The notes under the pieces are model-generated. The model did not search any database and was not told the DNA's origin. It saw only the letters and a list, made by a program, of their open reading frames with translations. Both the position numbers and the translations under genes were made by a program. From Salinibacillus xinjiangensis (GTDB taxonomy: Bacteria; Bacillota; Bacilli; Bacillales; Alkalibacillaceae), in the NCBI RefSeq assembly GCF_009649735.1, contig NZ_WJNH01000001.1, positions 186,001 to 250,000 on the forward strand: a stretch of DNA of 64,000 bases, written 5' to 3'. Below, in pieces: positions 52,396-61,641 of this stretch. Every line of letters begins with the position of its first letter. Position 1 is the stretch's first letter.

Positions 52396-52410
52396 ATTTG
52401 AATTCTAAAT
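52396..52410. promoter_or_regulatory. Candidate GntR operator in the divergent gap
   Basis: ATTTGAATTCTAAAT is a near-palindrome (13 of 15 positions symmetric) 95 bases upstream of the GntR start and 68 before the plus-strand gene. A related sequence, ATTTGAAATTTCTAAAT, lies over the promoter of the UxaA operon (62081-62097, minus strand). Plausible shared operator, but the spacing differs by two bases. Confidence 0.35.
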
Positions 52411-52477
52411 CAAGAATAAATGTGATAGTCTATTAAAGTAGAGGATAAAATCTATGAAAAGGAAGGAGCAATACTAG

Positions 52478-53455
52478 TTGAAGCCTAAAATTTTAATTAA
52501 TGACCATATTCCTGAAGCAGCACGTGAACTCCTTAAAAAAGAATGTACGGTTTTTGAAACTGACAATTTGGATATGGAAAACGAACAACATATTCAGATG
52601 TTACAAGATATTGAAGGTATCATCGGGCCTAAGCCCAAAATCACCGAAGAACTCCTCAAGTACACCCCAATGTTAAAGGTTGTCAGTACAGTTTCCGTTG
52701 GCTATGATAATTTTGATATAAAGGCTATGACAGATAGAAAAGTAATAGCCACCAATACCCCTGGCGTTTTAAATGAAACAACAGCAGATACTATTTTTGG
52801 TTTATTACTTACTACAGCTAGACGGTTTAGTGAGATGGATTCTTACGTCAAACAAGGCCATTGGACCACAAAGGCAATCCCTGAATCTCTTTATGGTGTA
52901 AATGTCCATGGAAAAACGTTAGGAATTGTAGGGTTGGGAGGAATTGGTGAAGCTATCGCGAAAAGAGCTAATAAAGGCTTTGATATGAACATCCTTTATC
53001 ATAATCGTTCTCGGAATGCGAAAGCCGAAGCTGAATATGGAGCAAAATACCTTCCCCTCGATGACCTACTTCGGGATTCTGATTTTGTTTGTGTGATGAC
53101 TCCACTTACTCCTGAAACCAAAGGCCTGTTTGGCGAGCGAGAATTCCGCGTCATGAAGCCTTCCGCTATTTTTGTTAATGGCTCTCGTGGAGAAGTGGTA
53201 AACGAAGCAGCGCTATATCACGCCCTACACGATCAAGAAATTTTAGCAGCCGGATTGGATGTCTACTCCAAAGAACCTATTGACACAACAAACCCATTGT
53301 TGACACTTAAGAACATCGTTACTTTTCCGCATATTGGCTCCCGAACGCTTGAAACGAGGGAAGCCATGGGATTGCTGGCTACTGAAAATCTATTAGCCGC
53401 CTTGCGTGGAGAGCGCCCACCTAATGCTATCAATCAGGAGGTATTTCAGCCCTAG
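52478..53455 (+). CDS. D-isomer-specific 2-hydroxyacid dehydrogenase (glyoxylate/hydroxypyruvate reductase-like)
   Basis: 325 residues from a TTG at 52478 behind GGAAGGAG. Rossmann motif GIVGLGGIGEAIAKRA (about 148-163). Catalytic Arg in FVNGSRGEVVNE, Glu in LDVYSKEP, His in FPHIGSRT. Typical of glyoxylate, hydroxypyruvate or gluconate 2-reductases. The other plus-strand gene in the window, divergent from GntR, ending in a strong terminator. It can interconvert hydroxypyruvate/glyoxylate and D-glycerate/glycolate, feeding the GlcD/GlcF oxidase encoded next door. Confidence 0.94.
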   Translation: MKPKILINDHIPEAARELLKKECTVFETDNLDMENEQHIQMLQDIEGIIGPKPKITEELLKYTPMLKVVSTVSVGYDNFDIKAMTDRKVIATNTPGVLNETTADTIFGLLLTTARRFSEMDSYVKQGHWTTKAIPESLYGVNVHGKTLGIVGLGGIGEAIAKRANKGFDMNILYHNRSRNAKAEAEYGAKYLPLDDLLRDSDFVCVMTPLTPETKGLFGEREFRVMKPSAIFVNGSRGEVVNEAALYHALHDQEILAAGLDVYSKEPIDTTNPLLTLKNIVTFPHIGSRTLETREAMGLLATENLLAALRGERPPNAINQEVFQP

Positions 53456-53481
53456 ACTTCTAGGCTGAAATCCTTTTTTTT
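53443..53481 (+). terminator. Intrinsic terminator after the hydroxyacid dehydrogenase gene
   Basis: ATTTCAGCC (53443-53451) and GGCTGAAAT (53463-53471) form a 9-bp perfect stem, then CC and a run of eight T. The stem begins inside the last codons and includes the TAG stop in its loop. A textbook rho-independent terminator facing the minus-strand GlcF gene 8 bases further on. Confidence 0.85.
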
Positions 53482-53488
53482 GGATGAT

Positions 53489-54787
53489 TTATAATCCACA
53501 GGCCTCCCCTAACAGCTCCACAAGATGATAAACTTTGATTTGATCTGATTTTCCTTCGCGTTCCACTCCTAGCTTCATTTGTAGATGACAGCCTGGATTT
53601 GTGGTGACAATTCCATCTACTGAAACTTGATTCACATCTTTCATCTTTTCATCTAAAATATCCATTGATTCATCGTAATGAACAAGATTATAGATGCCAG
53701 CAGACCCGCAGCACTTGTTGGGTTTTTCCATGGGGATGAAGGTAATCCCTGGAATGGACTTAAGTAGAGCTAATGGCTCATCAGTGAGCTTTTGAACATT
53801 GGTCATATGACAGGAAGGCTGGTACGTTACCGTTAATTGTACATCTTTTTTAAAGGGTAGCTCTAGCTGAGAAAGCACATAGCTGATATCCTTTGTTTTT
53901 GAAGCAAATGCCTTAGCCCGCTCATACCATTCCATATCATCTTCAAATAAGTGATGATATTCCGACAGCATGGCCCCACATCCACCGATACTGTTTACGA
54001 TGTAGGCGAAATCTTCCCGTTCAAATGCTTCTATATTTTGCTTCGCCAGCTCCTTGGCTGTCTGCCGATCGCCTCGATGGCTATGTAAGGCCCCACAGCA
54101 GGTTTGTTGATCCACAATCTCCACTTCACATCCAGCTGCTTGAAGAAGCTTCATGCTCATATTATTGATATCCCGAAATACGGTATCCATAATACATCCA
54201 GGAAAGAAACCAACTTTTAGAACAGGCTGATTCTTTGGAAGTAAATGGTGTTCTCGTCTCCGCTGAAAAGGTCCTGCTGGCTTTGGAGTGATTTTGTCAA
54301 ACTTGCTAAGACGCTCTGGGAGGACATTGATTAATTTCGTTGCGTGCAATGCCTTTTTCATTCCTGTAAGTTGATAGAAAAACATGGAGGAGCCTATTTT
54401 ATTCAGTCTACTAGGGTACGGAAATATATGATTAAATAGGAAGTCTTCTGCACGTGCAGATACCCCTTTTCTTTCCTCCTTCTTTTCTTCAAATAGAACT
54501 ACCTTGGCTGATTCTAATATTTTCCCGTATTGAACATTGGTCGGACAGGCTGGCTCACATGCGCGGCAACCTAAGCATAAATCAATTGGTTCCTCTAATC
54601 GTGAAAGTGGGATTTTGCCCTCTGCTGCTAGTTTGACAAGATTAATTCGTCCTCTTGGTGAATGGGATTCCTTTCCCATCGTCTGATAAGTGGGACATGC
54701 AGGTAAACAATACCCACACTGCACACAGCTAAAGGTTTCGTCGTAAGCTAATTTATCTTTAAGATTTTGTTTCGCTACTTTAGTCAT
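53489..54787 (-). CDS. glcF: Glycolate oxidase iron-sulfur subunit
   Basis: 432 residues. Two [4Fe-4S] motifs: CVQCGYCLPACPTYQ and CLGCRACEPACPTNVQ. Two CCG domains follow, ending in QTCCGALHSHRGD and NKCCGSAGIY. It passes electrons from the flavoprotein GlcD to the respiratory chain. The start overlaps the end of glcD by 8 bases (54780-54787), showing coupled translation. GlcE is absent, as in Bacillus subtilis, where two genes (YsfC/YsfD) suffice. Related two-CCG proteins in lactate oxidation (LutA/GlpC) look different in length and partner. Confidence 0.93.
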   Translation of the reverse strand: MTKVAKQNLKDKLAYDETFSCVQCGYCLPACPTYQTMGKESHSPRGRINLVKLAAEGKIPLSRLEEPIDLCLGCRACEPACPTNVQYGKILESAKVVLFEEKKEERKGVSARAEDFLFNHIFPYPSRLNKIGSSMFFYQLTGMKKALHATKLINVLPERLSKFDKITPKPAGPFQRRREHHLLPKNQPVLKVGFFPGCIMDTVFRDINNMSMKLLQAAGCEVEIVDQQTCCGALHSHRGDRQTAKELAKQNIEAFEREDFAYIVNSIGGCGAMLSEYHHLFEDDMEWYERAKAFASKTKDISYVLSQLELPFKKDVQLTVTYQPSCHMTNVQKLTDEPLALLKSIPGITFIPMEKPNKCCGSAGIYNLVHYDESMDILDEKMKDVNQVSVDGIVTTNPGCHLQMKLGVEREGKSDQIKVYHLVELLGEACGL

Positions 54788-56195
54788 TTCTTAACACAAG
54801 CCTTTGTCCTGGACTCGGAAATATTTTGCCAGGGTTCATAATGTGGTTGGGATCCCAGCTCTCCTTTATACGTTTCATCATCTCTAAACCAACCTCCCCT
54901 AATTCCATTTCCATAAAAGGAGATTTCATCGTTCCTATACCATGCTCACCAGAAAGAGTTCCACCAAGCTCTACAGCTGCATGGAAAATTTCTTCTACCG
55001 CTTGTTCCACACGTTCCATTTCTTCATGATCACGAATGTCCGCAATGATATTGGGATGAAGATTACCATCTCCTGCATGGCCAAAAACGACGAGGTGAAG
55101 GTGATATTTTTCTCTAATTTCTTTTAATCTCTCAAACATGGCTGGAATTTGACTCCTTGGAACAGTGGCATCCTCAGAAATTTTCGTAGGTTTGATTTTA
55201 ACAATTGCAGGAGAGACAAGCTTTCGGGCTTTCCATAATTCCAATGCCTCTTCCTTGCTCTTGGCCACCTTAACCTCCTTCGCACCCATTTCTTCACACG
55301 TTACTCTGACCTTTTCAATTTCTTCTTTAATGGCCACTTGATGGCCGTCCAGTTCAATTAATAGAATGGCTTCCACATCCGTTGGCAGTCCTAGTGGCTG
55401 ATAGTCTTCCACCGCCCTAATTGAAGCTTGGTCCATCATCTCCATCTTAGCAGGAACAATTCCCGTCTGAAGAATGGTAGAGATTGCTTTCCCCGAGTCC
55501 ACAATATCGTGAAAGGTTGCCATTAAGGTTTCTGTTGCCTGTGGCTTTGGAATTAAACGTAAAATCGCCTCTGTAATAATGCCTAACGTACCCTCTGAAC
55601 CTACAATAAGCTTAGTTAAATCATACCCTGTCACATTTTTAACCGTACGTCCGCCCGTTTTAATAATATCTCCCTCTGGCGTTACAACCTCTAATCCAAT
55701 CACATAATCCTTCGTTACTCCATACTTTAACCCCCGAGGACCACCCGAGTTTTCGGCTAAATTCCCTCCAATTGTGGATACGTTTGAACTACTAGGGTCT
55801 GGCGCATACATAAGGCCGTACTGATTGGCTTTCTGGTCAATAGATGACGTTAATACCCCAGGAGAAACGACAGCAATCATGTCTTCAGGATAAATTTCAA
55901 GTTTTTGATTCCACTGTGAGCAATCTATCACCGCTCCCCCTTCAACTGGTAGTGGACCTCCACTTAAACTGGTTCCTTGTCCCCTCGGATAGATGGGAAC
56001 GCCATATTTATTGGCTAGCTTCACCAAAGTCGCTACTTCCTCTGTTTCCGTTGGCTGGATCACGACATCTGGCAAATACTGACCAAAGGAAGCATCATAG
56101 GAATAACAGTAGCGGTCCTCTTCCTTTGTTAAAACTTTTCTATTGTCGATTGCATGGGATAGCTCCTTTAAGAAGCCATTTAAGAGTTCAATCAT
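54780..56195 (-). CDS. glcD: Glycolate oxidase FAD-linked subunit
   Basis: 471 residues of the VAO/PCMH flavoprotein family. FAD-binding segment YPRGQGTSLSGGPLPVEGGA (about 94-113) and IGGNLAENSGGPRGLKYG; C-terminal HAGDGNLHPNI and GEHGIGTMKS with active-site His. Good AAAGGAGGTCGAT site. Oxidises glycolate (or D-lactate) to glyoxylate. The SLC13-type transporter gene is just upstream (downstream in coordinates), and may import the acid. Confidence 0.94.
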   Translation of the reverse strand: MIELLNGFLKELSHAIDNRKVLTKEEDRYCYSYDASFGQYLPDVVIQPTETEEVATLVKLANKYGVPIYPRGQGTSLSGGPLPVEGGAVIDCSQWNQKLEIYPEDMIAVVSPGVLTSSIDQKANQYGLMYAPDPSSSNVSTIGGNLAENSGGPRGLKYGVTKDYVIGLEVVTPEGDIIKTGGRTVKNVTGYDLTKLIVGSEGTLGIITEAILRLIPKPQATETLMATFHDIVDSGKAISTILQTGIVPAKMEMMDQASIRAVEDYQPLGLPTDVEAILLIELDGHQVAIKEEIEKVRVTCEEMGAKEVKVAKSKEEALELWKARKLVSPAIVKIKPTKISEDATVPRSQIPAMFERLKEIREKYHLHLVVFGHAGDGNLHPNIIADIRDHEEMERVEQAVEEIFHAAVELGGTLSGEHGIGTMKSPFMEMELGEVGLEMMKRIKESWDPNHIMNPGKIFPSPGQRLVLRND

Positions 56196-56229
56196 TCTAT
56201 CGACCTCCTTTCTTAAAAGCGTACCTTAT

Positions 56230-57588
56230 CTACAAAAATAGTTGCAATCCTATGAGTCTCCAATAAGGTAGAATAATTACGAAAACCACTACAATTAATA
56301 GGAAGAACATCGCCACACCCATCTGAGCAATATCCCTAACCGTAAATTCATTTTTGTCATACACCATTAAAATTGGAGTTGATTGTGCAGGATAAAATTT
56401 CACTCCATCAACCGTGAGCGCAACTAACAGGGCGATGAGAATAGGATTTAGCCCTACCGACTCCGCGACTTCACTGAATAATGGAACGAGTATGGAAATA
56501 CAAACCACAATACTAGGGATAAAAATATTAAAAATCATCGTAAATATAATGACGATGACAACAATCATGATATAGCTCCACTGATCAGAAAAAACATGAG
56601 TAATTAATTGTGATAGATCAGTAAACACCCCATAATCACTGACAACTTCAATTAAAGACAGCATAGAACCAATGATGATTAAATTTTCAAAGGCATTGGA
56701 CTGTTTGATATCCTCCCAATTTAAATTGGGGGTAAATATAAATAAAAGGACTGCCCCTAATAATGCACCCACGACAGGAGGAAATTGATGAACTGAATCA
56801 CTCATCCAAAACCCTACGACAAATAGCAGAATCCCAATCATTTTCCAGTCATCTCGTGAAAATTCAGGTGGTGCCAGTCTTTCAATTTGCCTAACATCCA
56901 TACTCTCAGTATAGGTTTGTTTCAACGGATATCGAATCAAAATATATCCTAAGCCAACAAACAAAACTGTATAATAAGGAATCGCCATCATCAAAAACCA
57001 TGACCACCAAGTGATTCCCCCTAATAAACTAGCTGTTAAAATAGAAGATAGTCCCCCTGTTAAAAGAGCGGAGGAAACTAATGGGTTTAGCATACCTAGT
57101 GTTAAGCCAATCCGTTTTTCTTCCTTTTCTAACCCTCTAGCTTTTATGAATGTTTTCAAAAGGGGATGAAGCATGGCATTTCTAGTAATGGATGACGGTA
57201 AAAATAATGAAAGGGGTATGAGTGTGATGGTTAACATTAGCGAAAAAGGTAACATCAATTTCGTCATAACCCTATCAAGCAAATACATAAATCCCTTCCC
57301 AATGCCTGAATTGGCTACAGCAATGCCAATCCCAATGACACCAATGAGAAAGAAAAGAATTTGGGATTGGAAACCGGCCAAAATGCGATCCTGCATTTCA
57401 ACCGGAACGTGGATAAACAGCAAAAACAATAAGAGAAAGCTAGTATAAATCGGAGGAATAAGCTCAGTCGCATAAAGGAGGACTGATGTTATTAAGATAA
57501 GGAATACGGCTTCTCTAGAATGTAGAAAAAAGGCATACAGATTTAAGGAAAGTAAGATGAAAATTACAATCTTTCGCCAAACATTCAT
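56230..57588 (-). CDS. SLC13/DASS-type anion (dicarboxylate) transporter
   Basis: 452 residues with about 12 membrane segments. The family fold is recognised from the paired re-entrant regions: SSITRNAMLHPLLKTFIKAR and LNPLVSSALLTGG in the first half, and the late FIPSIVVCISILVPLFSE with DGVKFYPAQSTPILMVYD in the second. Na+-coupled uptake of a dicarboxylate or hydroxy acid is the usual role. Located between an SDR and glcD, so glycolate, tartronate or sugar-acid transport are possible. GGGGGA site before the ATG. Confidence 0.9.
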   Translation of the reverse strand: MNVWRKIVIFILLSLNLYAFFLHSREAVFLILITSVLLYATELIPPIYTSFLLLFLLFIHVPVEMQDRILAGFQSQILFFLIGVIGIGIAVANSGIGKGFMYLLDRVMTKLMLPFSLMLTITLIPLSLFLPSSITRNAMLHPLLKTFIKARGLEKEEKRIGLTLGMLNPLVSSALLTGGLSSILTASLLGGITWWSWFLMMAIPYYTVLFVGLGYILIRYPLKQTYTESMDVRQIERLAPPEFSRDDWKMIGILLFVVGFWMSDSVHQFPPVVGALLGAVLLFIFTPNLNWEDIKQSNAFENLIIIGSMLSLIEVVSDYGVFTDLSQLITHVFSDQWSYIMIVVIVIIFTMIFNIFIPSIVVCISILVPLFSEVAESVGLNPILIALLVALTVDGVKFYPAQSTPILMVYDKNEFTVRDIAQMGVAMFFLLIVVVFVIILPYWRLIGLQLFL

Positions 57589-57641
57589 TAGATTCCCCCG
57601 CCCTATATAGCACCCATGAACTCCAATCCCAAAATTTCCTA

Positions 57642-58433
57642 TTATAAGGCTTTTACAAGTCCCCCATCCACAAGCAAGGACTGACCTGTAATATACGTGT
57701 TAGCACTGGAGCATAGGAAGACAACTAACTTCCCGAATTCCTCTGGCTTCCCATATCTTCCAATCGGAATGTTTTGCTCAGTGGACGATTTAACTTCTTC
57801 ATACGTTACACCTAACTTGTCAGCACGAATGGCATCCAATTGAGCTACACGGTCGGTGCCGATTCTACCTGGCCCAATCGTATTTACTAAAATATTATCC
57901 TTTGCCAACTCTTGGGACAGGCTCTTCGCTAACCCAACCACACCCGCTCGGTATGTATTGGATAAAATTAAATTATCTAATGTCTGTTTAATAGAAGAGG
58001 AGGTAAAGTTTGCAATGTGACCTCCGCCGCTGTTTCGCATGTATGGCAATACTTCTCGAACTAAACGGGTGAAGCTTAATAGATTTAACTCGAAAGCCTT
58101 TTGCCATTGTTCATCAGTCAAGCTATCAAATGTGCCTGCAGGTGGGCCGCCAGAATTATTGATTAATACATCAACAGTGCCATGCAGCTCTACCGTTTTT
58201 TCTACTAGGTTTTTTATCGAATTGTAGTCGGTAATATCACAGGGAACATAGTGGACGTGATCATTTCCACTCACGCTCTTTAATTCCTCTGCGGTTTTCT
58301 GCAATTCTTCTTCATTTCTACTAGAGATCACAACTTTTGCGCCTTCCTTTGCGAATTCTAAGGCTGTTGCTTTTCCTAATCCTTTACTTGAAGCAGTTAC
58401 TAGAACTGATTTTCCTTTTAATTGAAGATCCAT
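57642..58433 (-). CDS. SDR-family protein with non-canonical active site (SNTYR in place of YxxxK)
   Basis: 263 residues. N-terminal TASSKGLGKATALEFAKEG and NNSGGPPAG. Where YxxxK is expected the protein has SNTYRAGVVGLAKSL, so Tyr and Lys are displaced. This RAGVVGL form is, as far as I recall, common among a Bacillus group of atypical SDRs, so it is a functional variant. C-terminus LVDGGLVKAL. In the operon between the FAH-family hydrolase and the transporter. TAGGAGG ribosome binding site. Confidence 0.9.
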   Translation of the reverse strand: MDLQLKGKSVLVTASSKGLGKATALEFAKEGAKVVISSRNEEELQKTAEELKSVSGNDHVHYVPCDITDYNSIKNLVEKTVELHGTVDVLINNSGGPPAGTFDSLTDEQWQKAFELNLLSFTRLVREVLPYMRNSGGGHIANFTSSSIKQTLDNLILSNTYRAGVVGLAKSLSQELAKDNILVNTIGPGRIGTDRVAQLDAIRADKLGVTYEEVKSSTEQNIPIGRYGKPEEFGKLVVFLCSSANTYITGQSLLVDGGLVKAL

Positions 58434-58468
58434 GTTTAGCCTCCTAGTTTATTTATGAATATATTCAT

Positions 58469-59341
58469 CTATGCTTTTAAGTCTTTCACATGATTCTTAA
58501 GCGTCTCGAATCCATCAATCTGGCATTCTACGACATCGCCATCGCGAATGACAATTGCTCCTGGGGTACCGGTTGATATAATATCCCCGGGCTTTAGGGT
58601 CATGACCTTGGAATGGAAGGAAACGAGATACCAAGGACGAAACGTCATGTTGGAAACCACATTTTTCCGATGAATCTCTCCATTAATAACGGTTGCGACA
58701 TTTAAATCATGAACCTCCTCCACCTCATCCGGTGTAACAAGCTGTGGACCGAAGCTGAAAAAGGTATCAAAGCTTTTCGCACGAGTTAAGTATCTAGGAT
58801 TTTTTTGCAAAATGTCTTCAGCAGTCATGTCAATGATAGTCGTAAACCCAGCAATCACATCTTTTGCATTTTCCTCTGAGACATTTTTGCATTCCTTGCC
58901 AATAATAATCCCGAGCTCAGATTCTGCGGTAGTTCGCTCCGATTGGTGGGGAATTTCAATTGTTTCATCTGGGCCAACGATCGCTGTATCTGGTTTCATA
59001 AAGCTTGCTGGTTCTGTATTTGGGGCCTTTTCACATAAATCTGTGGCATGTTCCACGTAGTTTAAACCAATTCCCCAAATTTTATGGGGATGTCGGTATA
59101 AGGGACCGTAGCTTACTTCATTCGCTTGGATAGCAGGAAGTGAAGCTAACTCCTTACTCCCTTTTGTATCATACCAATCCCTCATCCCTTCAAGCTCACC
59201 GTTTTGAATTACATCAAAGACAGGGGTTGACCAGTTCGTACCAAGAGAAGCATTTACCGTTTCTAAAGGGTAAACTTTCTGGTTATCGACGATGGCTCCC
59301 ATCTCATGATTATCTTGCAAAATAGTAGCTAAACGCATCAT
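58469..59341 (-). CDS. Fumarylacetoacetate hydrolase (FAH) family protein
   Basis: 290 residues. Metal-binding Glu/Asp appear in SELGIIIGKECKN and TIIDMTAED; RAKSFDTFFSFGP and ISTGTPGAIVIRDGD complete the fold. Family members hydrolyse C-C bonds of diketo acids or act as 2-keto-3-deoxy-acid dehydratases (for example L-2-keto-3-deoxyarabonate or fuconate routes). Next to IlvD/UxaA dehydratases this sugar-acid role is attractive. The N-terminal extension (about 1-75) is normal for the family. Confidence 0.91.
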   Translation of the reverse strand: MMRLATILQDNHEMGAIVDNQKVYPLETVNASLGTNWSTPVFDVIQNGELEGMRDWYDTKGSKELASLPAIQANEVSYGPLYRHPHKIWGIGLNYVEHATDLCEKAPNTEPASFMKPDTAIVGPDETIEIPHQSERTTAESELGIIIGKECKNVSEENAKDVIAGFTTIIDMTAEDILQKNPRYLTRAKSFDTFFSFGPQLVTPDEVEEVHDLNVATVINGEIHRKNVVSNMTFRPWYLVSFHSKVMTLKPGDIISTGTPGAIVIRDGDVVECQIDGFETLKNHVKDLKA

Positions 59342-59369
59342 ATCCTCTCCTTTTTTCTTAATAAATGGA

Positions 59370-60440
59370 TTATGGTTTGCTAGATTCTAGAGGGTTTGAA
59401 ATATTGAGTTGATTAGCTATACTAGATAATTCGTCTATTAAGGGGATTGAAAGGGGAATGCCTGTGTGTTTCCGTTTTTCATAGGTATGTAACTCGATTT
59501 CCCCAGGAAGAAAAATTTGTTCGACTTCATCTGTTAGCGGAATTTGCTTCATTTCTTGGATCATTTCATCCATTCGTTCCTTAAACTTGTTTATGTCCTG
59601 AAATAGGTCTGCACGAGTAACAAAAAAGAAATGACCTACATTTTGTTTGTTTTGAAAATCTGTAAATAAATCACTAATATGCGGCCCATATGCTGCTCCA
59701 GTAAATAAGGCGGATAAGGTTTCCACTAAAAAGGTTAAACCATATCCTTTAGGGCCACCCATAGGAAGAATTAGTCCTTCTATTGCTTCATTTGGGTCCG
59801 ACGTTGGCTTGCCCTCTTTTGAGATTGCCCATCCTAAAGGGATTTTCTCACCATTCAACTTGGCCAAAATGATTTTACCCTTAGCAACCGTACTCGTGGC
59901 CATATCGAAAATAATGTCTTTTTCTTTCCCAGTTGGGATTCCATAAGCTATGGGATTTGTGCCAAAGAAACGACCTTTTCCTCCCCATGGCGCCATGACA
60001 GCTGGTGCGTTCGTTGTGGCCAGGGCAATGCATTCATGCTGGACGGCATATTGAACATAATCAGCTAGCATTCCACAATGATTTGAATGGGTGATACCTA
60101 CTATTCCGACTCCAGTTTCTTTTGCTTTTTCTACTGCCAATTTGATGCCATCTGTAGCAGCAACGATACCTGGTCCATTATCAGCATCTATTAAAGCACT
60201 TACAGGTGATTCCCTCATTCGTTGTATGGTAGGCTTTCGGTTCACAATCTTTTCCTGAAATCGTTTTACGTAAATATCCACCTTCGATAAGCCATGGGAG
60301 TCAACACCTCTTAGATTAGCTAACACTAAATGTCTGGCTATGAGCTGGGCATCTTTATTCGTTAACCCAACTTTTTGAAAAATAGCTGTTGCAAAACTTT
60401 CTAGGGACTCTGCACGAAAAGAAATCTTGGCTTCTTTCAA
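59370..60440 (-). CDS. Ldh-family (malate/L-lactate dehydrogenase-like) oxidoreductase
   Basis: 356 residues of the Ldh_2 family, unrelated to classical LDH. The catalytic His lies in THSNHCGMLADY, and GTNPIAYGIPTG with FDMATSTVAKGKI contact NAD(P)H. LPMGGPKGYGLTFLVETL is the conserved C-terminal helix. TTG start. Members reduce 2-oxo acids: malate, lactate, 2,3-diketogulonate, ureidoglycolate or (R)-sulfolactate (ComC). It lies 31 bases downstream of the UxaA genes, so it probably acts on the same hydroxy acid. Confidence 0.92.
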   Translation of the reverse strand: MKEAKISFRAESLESFATAIFQKVGLTNKDAQLIARHLVLANLRGVDSHGLSKVDIYVKRFQEKIVNRKPTIQRMRESPVSALIDADNGPGIVAATDGIKLAVEKAKETGVGIVGITHSNHCGMLADYVQYAVQHECIALATTNAPAVMAPWGGKGRFFGTNPIAYGIPTGKEKDIIFDMATSTVAKGKIILAKLNGEKIPLGWAISKEGKPTSDPNEAIEGLILPMGGPKGYGLTFLVETLSALFTGAAYGPHISDLFTDFQNKQNVGHFFFVTRADLFQDINKFKERMDEMIQEMKQIPLTDEVEQIFLPGEIELHTYEKRKHTGIPLSIPLIDELSSIANQLNISNPLESSKP

Positions 60441-60471
60441 TCATCTTCCCACCAATCAATCTATAATCTAT

Positions 60472-61641
60472 TTATGGAACACGAGTAATACAAAATTGCT
60501 CATCATGGCCTAAAATTTCGGCTTTGACAGTTTTGCCAGAAGCAACTTGAAGGATTTCCTGATAGATTTCTTCTCCCATTTCCTCCATTGTACTTTCTCC
60601 GGTTAAAATTTTCCCTGCGTTAATATCAATATTTTCCTTCATTTTCGTATATGTTTTAGGGTTCCCTGTCACCTTTAGAACCGGTATACCTGGGAATCCT
60701 GTTGGGGTTCCTCGCCCAGTTGGGAAGACTACGATTTGAGCTCCTGCTGCCACTTGGCCTGTCGTGACCTCCCCGTCATGGCCAGGAGAGTCTAACAGAT
60801 GCAGTCCTTTTACCTTTGGCTCTTCTCCGTATCGAATCACCCCACTAAATGGAGCATTTCCTGACTTTTTCATACTTCCTAATGACTTCTCTACAACACT
60901 TGACAAACCTCCATCATAATTACCTTTAGAGATGAGGTGGTTTCGGTTTTTGTTGCTTGAGTTCTTCGTTTGCTGTAACAAACGGTTCTCCATTTTTTGA
61001 ATGACTTCGCATATTTCATTTGCAACTGAGTCACTCATAGCTCTTCTTGCTAGAATGTGCTCGGTACCAAGAAGCTCTGTAAGCTCACTTAATATAGAGC
61101 TTCCTCCTTGCTCGACTACCTTATCTGACGCAATCCCGAGTGCTGGATTGGCGAATAGACCTGACGTCATGTCTGAACCACCACAGTTTAGGCCAATCAT
61201 GAGCTCACTGATAGGTACCTCTTCACGTTGTTGAAAGGATGCCTTTTGCTGCATTTCACGGGCGAGCTTTGTCCCCTGCTGAATCGCTTGTAAGGAGTCA
61301 CCTTCCTCTTGAATGACGACCGTTTCTAGCATTTTTTTAGTAGGTGCAATGCCATCGGCCAGTTCATAAGGTGAAAAGCGCTCACAGCCCAACCCAACCA
61401 CAACCACCCCTGCAAAATTCGGGTTTTTACCGATTTGGATTAAGGTTTTCGCGGTGATTTCTAAATCCTCACCAACTTGGCTACAGCCAACCGGGTGTCT
61501 AAAAGGGACCGTCCCTGGTACTTGGTAGGCAATCCGTTCCGCTACCTTTGCCGAGCAAAAAACAGAGGGAATAACAGCTATCAGATTTCGAACGCCAACC
61601 TTTCCATTCTCTCTCCGATACCCCATAAAAGTATCTGTCAT
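60472..61641 (-). CDS. UxaA-family hydrolase/lyase, large subunit (altronate dehydratase- or SuyB-like)
   Basis: 389 residues matching the large part of altronate/galactarate dehydratases. GYRRENGKVGVRNLIAVIP at the start, HPVGCSQVGEDLE, VVVVGLGCERF, LNCGGSDMTSG and PTGRGTPTGFPGIPVLKVTG follow in the usual order. The N-terminal SAF domain is a separate gene (61638-61943) and the two overlap by 4 bases. The split form occurs in altronate/galactarate-like dehydratases and in sulfolactate sulfo-lyase SuyAB. Sequence alone does not separate these. Confidence 0.9.
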   Translation of the reverse strand: MTDTFMGYRRENGKVGVRNLIAVIPSVFCSAKVAERIAYQVPGTVPFRHPVGCSQVGEDLEITAKTLIQIGKNPNFAGVVVVGLGCERFSPYELADGIAPTKKMLETVVIQEEGDSLQAIQQGTKLAREMQQKASFQQREEVPISELMIGLNCGGSDMTSGLFANPALGIASDKVVEQGGSSILSELTELLGTEHILARRAMSDSVANEICEVIQKMENRLLQQTKNSSNKNRNHLISKGNYDGGLSSVVEKSLGSMKKSGNAPFSGVIRYGEEPKVKGLHLLDSPGHDGEVTTGQVAAGAQIVVFPTGRGTPTGFPGIPVLKVTGNPKTYTKMKENIDINAGKILTGESTMEEMGEEIYQEILQVASGKTVKAEILGHDEQFCITRVP

